Of a stretch of DNA of 64,000 nt, positions 49,701 to 58,600 are shown piece after piece. The stretch covers positions 1,730,001-1,794,000 of the forward strand of contig NC_092573.1 of assembly GCF_037975245.1 (NCBI RefSeq), in the 5' to 3' direction. Source of the DNA: Apostichopus japonicus. Its lineage: Eukaryota; Echinodermata; Holothuroidea; Aspidochirotida; Stichopodidae. The notes under the pieces were generated by a model. It was not told where the DNA came from and searched no databases. It was given only the letters and a program-made list of their open reading frames with translations. Numbering within the stretch: position 1 is the first letter of the stretch; every line of letters begins with the position of its first letter. The translations under genes were made by a program, and so were the position numbers.

Positions 49701-52620
49701 AACCTCCAACAGGTGCTGTGCTGTATTCTGTACCCCCTCCCCCCTCCAATCTGTACGTAGACTGTTCCAAATAATCCTGTGTTAATGTAACCCATCCGTG
49801 CTCGTTATTGGCCGATTAGGCGTAAACCATTTTTGAAGGTGAAAGCGCAAGAAACAAACCATTGTGTGTCCCTTCGTTGACCTTTTGTCTAGTACAGTAC
49901 AAGCAACATGTACAATACAAGGGCTAAGATTGTGCAGCAAATATGTTTATAGTTGGGTACTACGGGGAGTGGCAAGTTATACACGATAAATAGTAGCAGT
50001 GGGAATTTCCTTCCAGTTCGCGTGTATTATGTGGGTTGGTGTTTTTATCTGGTATTCTTTTTCCAGGGTATTCAAAGTTTGTTTTCGGATATACATGGTG
50101 TTATCGATAATATTCCTTGATGACAGATTTCAATACCTTTGGTATGGGTATGAATTAAATACCAAGTATACCTGGTTATATCCATATACGGACGCACCCA
50201 ATACAGTAGCCACATACAAGTTGTCTGCCAGCATTCCTGCATTTTCACAAGTAAGTTCAGATTACACCTTACACACAAAGTACCATATATATGTTGCTGA
50301 ACTTCCATATATATAAAGACCTGTTATGTGTAATGATAGCAATGTTTGTGCTACAGGCTTAGTTTCACACAAAGTTGTTTTGGCAATGGTCTCACACTTG
50401 ACAAGGAAAGCTATATGGCAAGTAGGCAGCCACCATTTCATTTTTCTCTCTCTGTATTTGAGATATTCAATGAAAAGTGCCTAAGTCATACTGCAGTTAA
50501 CTTCATTGTTACAAAAGGCCTCCTTACAACACGTCTCAGTTAGATTTCCTGCCAAATATTTGTTTGTGTAACTCCTTCATATATTGTCAAAGTATATTAC
50601 TGAAGCTCCAACCTATAAAAGAAAATCATGTATACAGTACTGTATGGGAAAAAGAGATTGGCACTGGAGACCGAGATTGGAAGACCTCTCCATTGCATGT
50701 AGAGGAAACGAAAAATATATTCTGTATGTCGATTTACAACTCGCAGTCATAGCATAGGCCAACAACATTTGCGGTGGCTATGTACAGAAGAGTAGTGTGT
50801 GTGTGTACATTGAATGTTCATCCAGGCCAGGACTACTTTAATGTGATCATTCCTAATCTTTCTCGATCCCATTTTTTACAGTCATCTTGTTTGTTTTATA
50901 GTTTAAATACAACATTTGAATTTGTTTTGCATATTATACAACTAGTATACACAGCACTGCTATTCTGCACAAACCAATGTGTCAACAGGGGTCATTGTAA
51001 AAGAACTTGGTGTGTTCTTTAAGATATTTTGCTAACGTATATTTTCACTGCCGGCCGCATATTTTAATGAGTCTTGAGGATAACAAACATTCTGCTTCCT
51101 TTTGTTATATATCACAGTATGTTTCTGTAACTCTACTATGTTGACACTTCAATTGCAGCTTTCAGTATTTGACAAATATTTTGCACTTGTGAATTAATTC
51201 ATTGTTTTGAAGTTAGTAGCCCCTAGACAAATCTGTGTTTGAACAGTACCTTCAGGGTAATACCTTAGCCTACACCCAGAAACACGGACATGAACTTTTC
51301 CCACATACTTTTAATATGCAAGGTAACCTGGAAAGCCAGAAAACTGTAAAGGTAATTATGTAATCATGCAAAGTCATCATGCACAGTGCAGTTCATACAA
51401 GTTTACTCATGCATATCATGAATGATGTTTGTATACTGTATGTGTAGCAAGATGGAGAAATACACAAGACAGTGTCATAGGATCTCAAAGTATCCACTTG
51501 TCTTGTTTTTGGAGTTCATTCTCTACTAAGCAAGCCATGTTGCAATTTTAATGAAGCAGTAGGGTTGTTGTGGTTTGGGATTTCCGTTTTCTGTATATCA
51601 TAATACTAGGCTATGTTTCTGACAGTGGTGGGGTATTTCATAGATATTCCATGATATAAAATAGTGTAGTATAGTCAACTTACTTGACGCTTGTGTTCAC
51701 AACGGCCTAGGCGACTTACTGTACTTCTTAGGATAACAAAGTGGCTATTTTTACGACCAGGAGTAACAATAATTTCCGGTTAAGCATGCGCAGTTGCTTT
51801 ATCGTGGCTATTTTTACGACCAGGAGTAACAATAATTTCCGGTTATGCATGCCCAGTTGCTTTATTTACTTTACTGCGCATGCGTAACCGGAAATTCGCC
51901 GATGTCGTAAGAATAGCTTATAAATAATTGTTACTCCTGGTCGTAAGAATAGCCACGGCCTTAGGATAAAGCTTTGGTGGAGGCCTAATTTTAGGGCTTA
52001 GCCTTTGCTATTTGTAATGCTTAGCCTTCATGAACAGGCCTTGTAAAAAGAGACTGTGATAATTGTTCCATATTTACTTCTACCTCTGACTAGGGTAAGC
52101 CCAGCCAGTCTGTTACTCAACACTTAAATTGTCGCTGTGATAGTCATACTTCTACTTAACTTACTATTAGTAACATTACTAAGTAAAGTGGCCTAGCTTA
52201 ATACTATGTTGGTAGGCTACATACAGTGCTCAGTATACCCTAACGTTTGTCCTACTGGTATGGTTAGACTTGCGTTGGTCAGAAGTACTAGGTTAGGCCT
52301 ATTATCATATCAAATCTAGTTTTCGGTATGAAAGCGCAGAAATGTCTACATAGAAAATATTTGATTCGATATGATTTTGACTTAAACTTAACAGACTATC
52401 CTAAAGTATCTGCGACATTGTTGTTCAAGAAGTGCTTTATAAGAATGGTCTCACTTACGGTAAAGTTGCATCGAATAACTATTTTTTCACAATCGGCTCC
52501 TATAAACTGGCACATTAACTCGTCAAGAGTAGCTGTATGAATTTGGAATCTTTCGTCTTCTTTCGGGAAAAGAGACTCTAAAAGTTTTACCTCTTGCTTT
52601 AGAGAAGCCATGCACGCCAT
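31807..52620 (-). CDS. UBE2Q2: Ubiquitin-conjugating enzyme E2 Q2-like, complete ten-exon gene
   Basis: Exons in transcript order: 52620-52459, 49196-49092, 40098-39997, 38652-38531, 37823-37730, 36087-35942, 35388-35298, 33156-32953, 32718-32652, 31838-31807. All introns are GT/AG; the 1125 joined bases give 374 residues and a stop (human UBE2Q2 has 375). Residues 1-123 form the N-terminal UBE2Q region, 124-164 an acidic Asp/Glu linker, and about 200-374 the UBC fold. The catalytic cysteine is C303 in [16 protein letters not shown]. The ending WFTPPKEDG is the family terminus. Known role: accepts ubiquitin from E1 as a thioester and passes it on, in the cytosol or nucleus. The length and the short N-terminus favour UBE2Q2 over UBE2Q1; the animal may carry a single pre-duplication gene. 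The first of two in-frame ATGs (52620, 52611) fits the human spacing better. Confidence 0.93.
32652..32718 (-). CDS. UBE2Q2: UBE2Q2-like exon 9
   Basis: Residues 343-364, [20 protein letters not shown] then KN. Acceptor TTTACAG; donor GTGAGT in phase 1. Confidence 0.94.
32953..33156 (-). CDS. UBE2Q2: UBE2Q2-like exon 8: catalytic exon
   Basis: Residues 275-342 with [19 protein letters not shown], the active-site Cys303 in [16 protein letters not shown], and [14 protein letters not shown]. Near identity to vertebrate UBE2Q. Phase 0-0. Confidence 0.96.
33157..33742. other. UBE2Q2-like intron 7, right-hand of exon 8
   Basis: Contains a dispersed piece of the TTTGACC repeat (about 33265-33545) and a CATA/CACA microsatellite at about 33555-33612. 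No exon. Confidence 0.45.
33743..34361. repeat. 58-bp minisatellite, about 10.7 copies, in a UBE2Q2-like intron
   Basis: Units start CTGAAGTATACTGTGTTTAG at 33743 and every 58 bp through 34323. Copies differ at three sites: GTGTTT/GTATTT, GGTATG/GGCATG and TTGTACG/TTGCACG. Copies 2-3 carry the same variant pair as copies 4-5, which points to duplication in blocks of two. The last copy is truncated. Confidence 0.95.
34362..35297. other. UBE2Q2-like intron 7, remainder
   Basis: AT-rich intron without a recognisable element. Confidence 0.4.
35298..35388 (-). CDS. UBE2Q2: UBE2Q2-like exon 7
   Basis: Residues 245-274, [17 protein letters not shown] and [10 protein letters not shown], the central beta strands of the UBC fold. 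Phase 2 to 0; donor GTAGAG. Confidence 0.88.
35942..36087 (-). CDS. UBE2Q2: UBE2Q2-like exon 6
   Basis: Residues 196-243 with [20 protein letters not shown] and [14 protein letters not shown], the start of the UBC fold and highly conserved in the family. Phase 0 to 2; donor GTAAGT. Confidence 0.92.
36408..37456. repeat. 127-bp satellite array, about 8 copies, in UBE2Q2-like intron 5
   Basis: The marker GAGTACAAATCCATGAG recurs at 36661, 36788, 36915, 37042, 37169 and 37296, exactly 127 bp apart, and once more at 37423 with changes. An older unit starts 133 bp before the first. Central copies are almost identical, while edge copies diverge. GAGTAC and AGTACT words repeat inside each unit. The array lies between exons 5 and 6. 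Confidence 0.95.
37730..37823 (-). CDS. UBE2Q2: UBE2Q2-like exon 5
   Basis: Residues 165-195 with [15 protein letters not shown], the linker helix just before the catalytic region. The donor GTTCGA is weak but preserves phase 0 into exon 6. An unrelated 142-codon ORF on the other strand overlaps it. Confidence 0.82.
38531..38652 (-). CDS. UBE2Q2: UBE2Q2-like exon 4: acidic linker
   Basis: Residues 124-163 and a split Arg. It is strongly Asp/Glu-rich and ends [13 protein letters not shown], which matches the conserved LDHYEMKEEEP motif. Phase 0 to 2; donor GTAACC. Confidence 0.88.
38653..39996. other. UBE2Q2-like intron 3, no feature seen
   Basis: AT-rich intron with scattered TACAGTAC words. 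No exon or defined repeat. Confidence 0.4.
39997..40098 (-). CDS. UBE2Q2: UBE2Q2-like exon 3
   Basis: Residues 90-123 with [15 protein letters not shown] and LDQHLPDE, corresponding to the LKWLICELC...LDQPLP segment of vertebrate UBE2Q2. Phase 0-0; acceptor TTATAG, donor GTAAGC. Confidence 0.85.
40795..40960 (+). repeat. TAA microsatellite joined to an interspersed repeat
   Basis: (TAA)n is followed by CAGAGATTTATAATGCGCAC, then CATATCCACC and GGTGCTCAAGGCG. I recognise this combination as a common repeat type in marine invertebrate genomes, possibly a SINE end; no tRNA head was found here. Confidence 0.45.
40961..46399. other. UBE2Q2-like intron 2, gene-free, rich in TACAGTAC words
   Basis: No exon was recognised. 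GTACAGTAC, CTGTACAGT and TACTGTA occur many times, for example at about 41160, 43362-43392 and 45660. G-runs mark 43484-43580 and 43934-43950. Short ORFs over these runs are low complexity. Confidence 0.45.
46400..46745. repeat. TATG then TA microsatellite
   Basis: TATG/TGTG repeats at about 46410-46500 are followed by long TA tracts, interrupted by TACAGTGTATATAAATAT and TACTGTATATATA units, to about 46745. The tyrosine/isoleucine-rich ORFs here are artefacts of the repeat. Confidence 0.9.
47350..47655. repeat. 128-132 bp tandem repeat, about 2.3 copies
   Basis: CCCATTGACTTAGTGTGGTG, TTAGGC(T/A)ACCATGTGGTCGA, TATTCCATGGATAT and AATAAACAGATG recur in order at 47360, 47488 and partly at 47620. 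It lies in UBE2Q2-like intron 2. Confidence 0.8.
47656..49091. other. UBE2Q2-like intron 2, end part
   Basis: No exon or defined repeat was recognised. Confidence 0.4.
49092..49196 (-). CDS. UBE2Q2: UBE2Q2-like exon 2
   Basis: Residues 55-89, starting [11 protein letters not shown], which parallels ESYPSSSPIWF of the human protein. Phase 0-0; donor GTGAGG. Confidence 0.9.
49197..51740. other. UBE2Q2-like intron 1, no gene seen
   Basis: AT-rich. An ORF on the plus strand at 49999-50316 has no recognisable domain. Confidence 0.4.
51741..51956. mobile_element. Foldback/MITE-like element with a doubled left arm
   Basis: GTGGCTATTTTTACGACCAG, then GAGTAACAAT, AATTTCCGGTTA and GCATGC, occurs at 51741 and again 63 bp later at 51804. 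The right end, 51873-51956, is an inverted copy closing with GTCGTAAGAATAGCCAC. The right arm has an extra segment with its own GTCGTAAGAATAGC. A 10-bp direct repeat CTTAGGATAA flanks it at 51727-51736 and 51960-51969, a few bases outside the arms. No ORF. It lies in UBE2Q2-like intron 1. Confidence 0.7.
52459..52620 (-). CDS. UBE2Q2: UBE2Q2-like exon 1
   Basis: Residues 1-54 with [19 protein letters not shown] and LDELMCQF, the opening of the UBE2Q N-terminal domain. Phase 0 donor GTAAGT. The start at 52620 has A at -3 and G at +4. Confidence 0.9.
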
Positions 52621-52711
52621 TTTGGCGTTTTCTAAACAAATATAAGTTCAATTTAATGGTAAAAGGCGTAAAATCGAGGAACCAAACAAAGCCTATCGCG
52701 ACAAGATTGTA

Positions 52712-52720
52712 AGATGGCGA
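52712..52720 (+). promoter_or_regulatory. AAGATGGCG YY1-like motif near the UBE2Q2-like start
   Basis: The motif AAGATGGCGA, here at 52711-52720, resembles the YY1 consensus found near many housekeeping start sites. It lies about 90 bases upstream of the UBE2Q2-like ATG. No TATA box was seen. The transcription start is not known. Confidence 0.3.
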
Positions 52721-55700
52721 CAAAGTAATGGGAAATGAAATGTTATGGTAAAGCGCCCTCTTCGGCAGGTGTCCGTAAACAATGGTCGCTTTACGTATAA
52801 GGTTATACAGTATTGTACTGCTTTCTGTAGCCAAAAACCACAAACATAGCTTGGGGTTTTGAGCTTGGTGAGTCACGCAAAGCCATTAGCTTTAAGTTAA
52901 AGCAGTACGTACTCTGGTGTACGTAGTAAAGTTTAGGAGCTGGTGTAAATTGAAGCTTGTTTGTCTTTTCTTTATCTTCTCAGGTAACTAGCGATTCCAA
53001 TACAGTGCTCAATAGAAAAACAAAAACAAAACTAACGTAAACATTGTAAACTTTGTTTACTATCTAACTTCAACTCGATCCTCTGTGCACTGGGGAAATA
53101 AACAAAGGAAGATAAAGAAAAACACACACCCACGCACACACACCACAGAAGTAATACGTACTATACACATAAGCATAAACAACCAAAACTATATGACGAG
53201 AAACATAAAAAAATAACAGTTATCCATAAGCCTTCTTCGATCTATGCCATGATGGTAACGATAGGTTAAAAATGAAACTATATACCATTGCGTTTCGAAA
53301 CCAACTAGTTCTCTAGTCACTCCAACTTTTGTCTTGATCAACAAACATTAACAATGCCTACAAACGCGCTGGGATTCAATGTATGATGCCGTAAATGCTA
53401 TTTCGAACTACAACGCGTACCGTATATCACGAAAGGTGGAGATATGGGATGGGAGGATGGGGTTGTGGCGATGAAGGGGTCACGAGGAACACATTTTAAC
53501 GGTTCACACCCCGTCACTTTTAAAACCAAATGAAAGAAAAGATATAAAATTAAACCGAATAGATAAAATAAATTATGGTATTAAATATCACAGCCGTTAT
53601 ATTCACGTTGACGGAAGGTGCATTGGACTTATCTCGAAACTGCGGTTCCTTGGGCTCGGATTTCAATCCCGGAATTCCAATTAAGCGACATATACATCAA
53701 AGTTTTATATCATCTCCATGCAAGATGGTACATTTCTCAAGTTTCATTTCTCAAGTTTCATTCTCAATTTTCATTTCAGACAGTCAGTTTGGTTTGATTG
53801 CTTCTGCAGGGCCTGCCCACAGGCAAGTTTTTGCCATAAACTATAGAGCTGCCTGAAAATTACACAGACCCGGTATACATATTATGTCGACCTATGATGA
53901 TTCCATTTTCATATAGAACCGAGGAAGTTGCGTATATATCTCCCAACCATTTCATATTTCATTCATTCTCATCCGCAAATTGATATAACGTTGGAAGCAA
54001 CCAAGTTCAATCTATGTAGACTAATTACTGTTCATCATAATAGTGGCGTGTGTTTCGAGAGCATTGTTCACAGCCTGGACTAGAACCATTATACCCCCTC
54101 CCCCCTGACTGATCCGGACCGGACTTGACTCGTATTAAATTTATTCTCACCCAATTGCTTTACTTTGAAGCAACCAAGTACACTCTGGAGATTATATACT
54201 GTTTATCGTTTTAAGTGGTGTGTGTTTCGAGATCATAGTTCACAGTCTGGACTCTTGCTTGGACCATGATCTCCCCCCCCCCCCGACCCAGACTTGTCTC
54301 GGATTCGGCCTGTTTAGAACTCAGTTCAGTCCTCGGACTTGGATTTGTATTCGACTCCAGCTTTGCTACAAATCCAATTTGATATTAATTCGTGAGGGCA
54401 ATTTACTTGGAAATATGACTCAAGGACCAAAATTAATCAACGTTTCGTTAGAGAATTCATCATGAACGGTAAGGTTACTCATAGACAGTATCGTTTTTGT
54501 TTGTTTGTGTGCAAAACTGAATTCGTCGGTAATGCACGCCAGCATATGCAGCCAAGCAACTATGTTCTTATCAGGCATGGGGAACATTTTAACAGGGGCG
54601 CATCTAGAATTACTGTTTTTACCGAAGCCCACTGTTTTTTTTAGCCTGGGCGGCATGATATATTAAAAAAAAAAAATTTTTGAATATTTTTTTGGGAGGC
54701 CTGACAGATATTTAGGGGAGCGCAGTTCCCCTCCCGTAGCCCACACTACCCCACTGCTTTTCACCTTCTCAACTTGTGATTGTAAAGGGTATGGGGGTTC
54801 TCTTGCAGGGGTAGGGAATGGAACCCAGTGTCAAATGTGTTTAGGAGGAATCCTCATCATGGTATCCATATGGTTATGGAATTGTCTTTGTGTGGTTTTC
54901 CATTGGAGCAATTCTGTCGTAGATCCATACATCATTTCCTTAACTTTAACTTGGCGGCATCATTCTCGTCAGACGCCAACAGATTAATAGTAATACGTAC
55001 GGTAATGCTTATTTGGTAAAATACCAAACTTTTCGTCAAGAGAGTGAAAGGGACGGTAGAACCCGGGATATCAAATTTCCCTGTAAATTTATTGAATCAC
55101 AAAAAAGGGCAATATGTACGATTTGCTATACAGGGCTAGCTACTATTTCAAATTGGCACAAACACTGAATAAAAGGTCAAAGTGTAAATGTCGCCATCTT
55201 CATTACAGTCCTCCCCCCCCCCCCCGTTCCCAGCCAATTGCAAAACTCGGTAGGTTTAAAGTGATTTAAGAAATAAAATGAACAGCAACATACGTCTAAA
55301 AGTTTTCCATTATTTATGACTTCTTCATTAATTTGTGTAAAAACCCAAATCCCATGGCATCGTGCCTGGACATTATAACAGCTTAATTGGGTGTCTCTAC
55401 CTATCGTTATCATATATTCACACCAATTTGTTTTAAGTTACTAAGGGGTAGGTTACCTATATGAACGACATGACTGAGTATTTCTTTTCGCACCAGCAAT
55501 TGCAGAAATTCCTAATCAACTCCTGACAGCGCAACAATTGCCACCCGATTCTTATATGCAAATAAGGCATGACAGTGTAATGCAGGGTCATATATATTTA
55601 TTCCCAATTTATTCTGTGTTCAGGTGTATTATGTATACAGATATGTTTTGTGCTAGTGTATCTATTAAAATAAAAAATAAAATAAAAATTGTTATTTGAA

Positions 55701-56157
55701 AAGAAACAAAATATCCTATTGAAATTATACGTATATACGGTATAGATTACTTTATATTTCACCTAACTTATCTTTTAGTTCATAAGGTTTCGAAAATATT
55801 AATCCATTTAAAGACAGAAGGAAACCAATAGAGGCACGTTGTCATATTATGAGGTACATACGTGGAATATGTTTAAAGAGGTAACCGTATGAAGAGGTGG
55901 GTTTTCATGTCTTGGAATGGTTTATGTACATTACTACAACATCACCCATGCACAACTTTCCGCAAATGCGGCTTCAAACGCCAGAAATTCGCTGTCAAAG
56001 TATTCCCTAGACCTCTCGAGCTGCCAATTCAAAGCTGCCCACCGCAGTTAATGTGACGTCATCAAAGGAACCATTGCAGCCAAAGCCGACTCCCCGCTTT
56101 TTACCGATACGGCGTCATACAGTTTACTACATGTAACCACAGCACTCTTCTCATCAA
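52721..56157. other. Intergenic, no recognisable gene
   Basis: Low-complexity AT sequence with C-runs at about 54270 and 55208. A possible transposon end CAGGGGCGCATCTAGAATTA starts at 54593, but no partner end or target duplication was found. Confidence 0.4.
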
Positions 56158-56370
56158 TTGAAAATGTCATCTCCCGAATCCGAGGAAATGGGACTTCACC
56201 TCTCAGAAACTTCGTCAAGCTTTGACGAAAATGATTTTCTTGCAGAAGAAGATGAGGACACAGTTTTCGAGGGTGATGAAGATATCGGTGTTTTTTCATA
56301 TCAATTGAGCCCCTTGCAGAAGAATTGTAAAACGATCCCGATGACCGAGACGCGTCGCTGCCGATCGTAG
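56158..56370 (+). CDS. Small acidic ORF of unknown status
   Basis: Seventy codons, or 69 from the second ATG at 56164, which has A at -3. The protein is rich in Ser, Glu and Asp (SPESEEMGLHLSETSSSF, EEDEDTVFEGDEDIGVF). Such acidic, serine-rich starts occur in first exons of invertebrate proteins of unknown function and in transposon-linked ORFs. No domain was identified and no downstream exon was found. It may be a chance ORF. Confidence 0.25.
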   Translation: MKMSSPESEEMGLHLSETSSSFDENDFLAEEDEDTVFEGDEDIGVFSYQLSPLQKNCKTIPMTETRRCRS

Positions 56371-56552
56371 TCCCCGAGCAGATCGGTTGGACTATCCTGA
56401 ACCGAAACTGGTCGGTTGAGCATAAACAAAACCACCGTTATTAAGACCATAAAATGATTTAAATTATCTCGAATGTCGATGATCCTGCTACTTAACTGCG
56501 TAGCGAAGCTTCTAGAATTTTGTTACTTAAAGTGCAAGGAAAATGTGACATT

Positions 56553-56896
56553 CCGGTATAGCCCACAAGGGTTTGAGTTGGGAGAAAGGCCTTGACACCT
56601 TGAAACGACAAATGATGCCAACTTCCCTCAAGTTAAAAGTCTGGCTGAGTTGGCAAGGCCAGTCAGCATGAAAGAGAAGAAACTTTTTTGCATTTCTGTC
56701 ACCAAAGTTGCACATCTTTTTGGTTGCTATTTTGCCTCACAGGTGCCATCTCCTGCGATCTGGGGGGTGCTGAAATCCCAAATTTTCTCTGTACGCTCCG
56801 CGCCAACCAAGGTGGCGCTCCGCTTAAATATTAACCTCCGCCCCCCCCCCACAAGAAAGAACAGCCCCCCACTCAATGATCCTAGCTACGCCACTG
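56553..56896. mobile_element. Nonautonomous hAT-like element flanked by an 8-bp duplication (GTGACATT)
   Basis: GTGACATT stands at 56545-56552 and 56897-56904. The right end GATCCTAGCTACGCCACTG matches the ends of the elements at 10852-11224 and 13594-14185. The left end CCGGTATAGCCC is a degraded inverse of it. A C-run and CCCCCCACTCAA near the right end are also shared with the first element. No coding capacity. Confidence 0.55.
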
Positions 56897-57175
56897 GTGA
56901 CATTCATGTGCAAGTGCAAACCCATAGTACTAGTGGTGGTAACATGGGGTCTAGACCTAACTAATAGACGTTGTATAACAGGCTAGGCCGTGTAATTGTA
57001 TCATCCAACTGTTACGTAAAATCAAAAAACAACGTCAGTTTTACCACAGAAGAAATATTGCAGATCTGGTATTGATTGTTCTAAAAACAAACTGGCTTTA
57101 AGTTTTGTACAAAATATTAGGTAACCAATAAAAAAAAAAGGCTATGGTCAAAAAAAGTATGTGTAAAAGTAAGTT

Positions 57176-57215
57176 GGCCTGACGTTTCGATCCTAGCAGG
57201 ATCTTCTTCAGAGGC
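57176..57215 (-). ncRNA. Hammerhead ribozyme motif of the Penelope-like element
   Basis: On the element's sense strand: stem I half GCCT, core CTGAAGA, stem II hairpin GATCC-TGCTA-GGATC, core GAAAC, cleavage triplet GTC, then stem I half AGGC. All conserved hammerhead blocks are in order. Stem III is reduced to the self-complementary ACGT, as described for ribozymes of Penelope-like elements, which may work as dimers. Activity is not shown by sequence. Confidence 0.75.
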
Positions 57216-57526
57216 TAAATGACAAGTTACAGTAACAGAGGGGACAAAAACACGCACAGAATACAGACAGGTTAATGAGCACGGTGAACACAATGAGATG
57301 GATGAAAGGGGATTATAAGTAGAAAGCAACAGGAGAAGAGGAGAGGAAGGAGATAAACTGTGGAGGGACAAAGAGAGGATTAAAGGCACAGGGTAAGGAA
57401 TAAACTGGAGAGGGACAAAGACAGAAAGGTGTGAAGAAAAATGGAGGGGAAGAGAGCTGTGAGAGGAAGAGTGAAAGGGGGGGGGGGAAGGGAGAAAGGG
57501 GAGAAGGAGTAGGGAACAGAGGAAAG

Positions 57527-58591
57527 TTAGTCATGTCCTTCCTGAATGTTCAGCCCATGAGGTTGAATGGTACGAAGGCGTTGCATCCAGAGCCTCTCTC
57601 TGCTGATACGTACTAGGTCAGGACGGCTACCTAAGGATTCAATCCCCTGTAGGGACATGTCGTTAATGGTATGGTTGGGAAGGTTAAAATGTTCTCCAAC
57701 TGGGGTCTCAGTCTTCATGGTGTTGACTGTGGATCTGTGACCATAGAATCGCTTCTTGAGGGTGGTTTTGGTTTCGCCAACATACTGGATGCCGCAAACT
57801 CTACAAGAGATCAGATAGATGACATTGGTGGTAGTGCAAGTGATGTGACCCTTAGTCTTGTGTGTGAGTTGCATGCTGTGGCTGGTGATGGAATTGGATT
57901 CAACAATGTGGTGGCTGCAGACGATGCATCTCGAAGTACGATCACATTTGAAGGTACCATGCTGAATGGGTGTGGGGTTAGAAGTTAGAGGTGGAACAGC
58001 AGCACGAACAAGAAGGTCTCGTAGGTTGCGTGGTCGTCTGTAGGCGATGGTGGGTTTTTCAGGGACGGCTCGTTGGAGTCTATCTGAAGTGAGGAGAATG
58101 TTGTGGTTGTTAGAGGTGATTTTCTGAAGGGGAGGAAGATTTGGGTGGAAAGTAACAACGAGGGGCAGCTTGTTGTCGCAATCTCGTCCCTTTTTGTCCT
58201 TCACTGCCAAAGTAGATGATCTGGAAAGGGAGCGGACTCTCTGAATGGCTTCACGCACCCTTCTGGCACTATGGCCCCTGGCAATAAGGTGTTTTTCCAA
58301 AGCATCTGTATGGCGAATGAAAGAGGAATTGTTAGAGCAAATGCGACGAAGACGAAGTGCTTGACTGTAGGCAATTCCAGACTTGCAGTGACGGGGATGG
58401 CAGCTTGAAGAATGGAGATACTGGTGTGTGTCTGTGGGCTTGGTGTATAAGTCTGTAGAGAGAGAATCGTGTTCCTTGCGAACAGTCACATCGAGAAAGT
58501 TGAAGTCAAAAAAAGTAATTTGACAATAGTATATGCCCACAGGCACTCGTAACGTTGTGTATGTGTAGTGTTTTGAACGAGTCGTGTCCAA
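57527..58591 (-). CDS. Penelope-like element protein, C-terminal part (RT thumb, linker, GIY-YIG endonuclease)
   Basis: 354 codons without a break to a stop at 57527. The N-terminal part reads FLDVTVRKEHDSLSTDLYTK, then PTDTHQYLHSSSCHPRHCKS and SQALRLRRICS, the block that follows the RT catalytic region in Penelope-like elements. The C-terminal third has VIYLISCRVCGIQYVGETKT then RFYGHRS, the GIY-YIG endonuclease signature, preceded by a Cys cluster (CDRTSRCIVC). In intact elements RT and endonuclease together carry out target-primed insertion. The first 37 residues probably come from flanking DNA. The RT motifs with catalytic Asp residues are missing, so the product cannot copy the element. 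Confidence 0.85.
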   Translation of the reverse strand: MDTTRSKHYTYTTLRVPVGIYYCQITFFDFNFLDVTVRKEHDSLSTDLYTKPTDTHQYLHSSSCHPRHCKSGIAYSQALRLRRICSNNSSFIRHTDALEKHLIARGHSARRVREAIQRVRSLSRSSTLAVKDKKGRDCDNKLPLVVTFHPNLPPLQKITSNNHNILLTSDRLQRAVPEKPTIAYRRPRNLRDLLVRAAVPPLTSNPTPIQHGTFKCDRTSRCIVCSHHIVESNSITSHSMQLTHKTKGHITCTTTNVIYLISCRVCGIQYVGETKTTLKKRFYGHRSTVNTMKTETPVGEHFNLPNHTINDMSLQGIESLGSRPDLVRISRERLWMQRLRTIQPHGLNIQEGHD

Positions 58592-58600
58592 ATTCTTCGA

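Larger units (their letters stand above)
57121..58600 (-). mobile_element. 5'-truncated Penelope-like retroelement with GIY-YIG endonuclease
   Basis: The ORF at 57527-58591 and the 3' tail with a hammerhead motif (57176-57215) together define the element. The reverse-transcriptase catalytic core is absent, so it is a dead 5'-truncated copy. The left boundary is set by an A/T-rich end near 57121; no target duplication was recognised. It lies between the UBE2Q2-like and exchanger genes, in the same strand sense as both. Confidence 0.8.

Noticed and set aside
54593..54790. Another hAT-like element starting CAGGGGCGCATCTAG
   Set aside because: No matching right end and no 8-bp duplication could be found, so only a possible remnant is noted.
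57527..58591. Stand-alone GIY-YIG homing endonuclease or DNA-repair nuclease
   Set aside because: The upstream RT-thumb block (TDLYTKPTDTHQYL, SQALRLRRICS) and the hammerhead tail identify a Penelope-like element.
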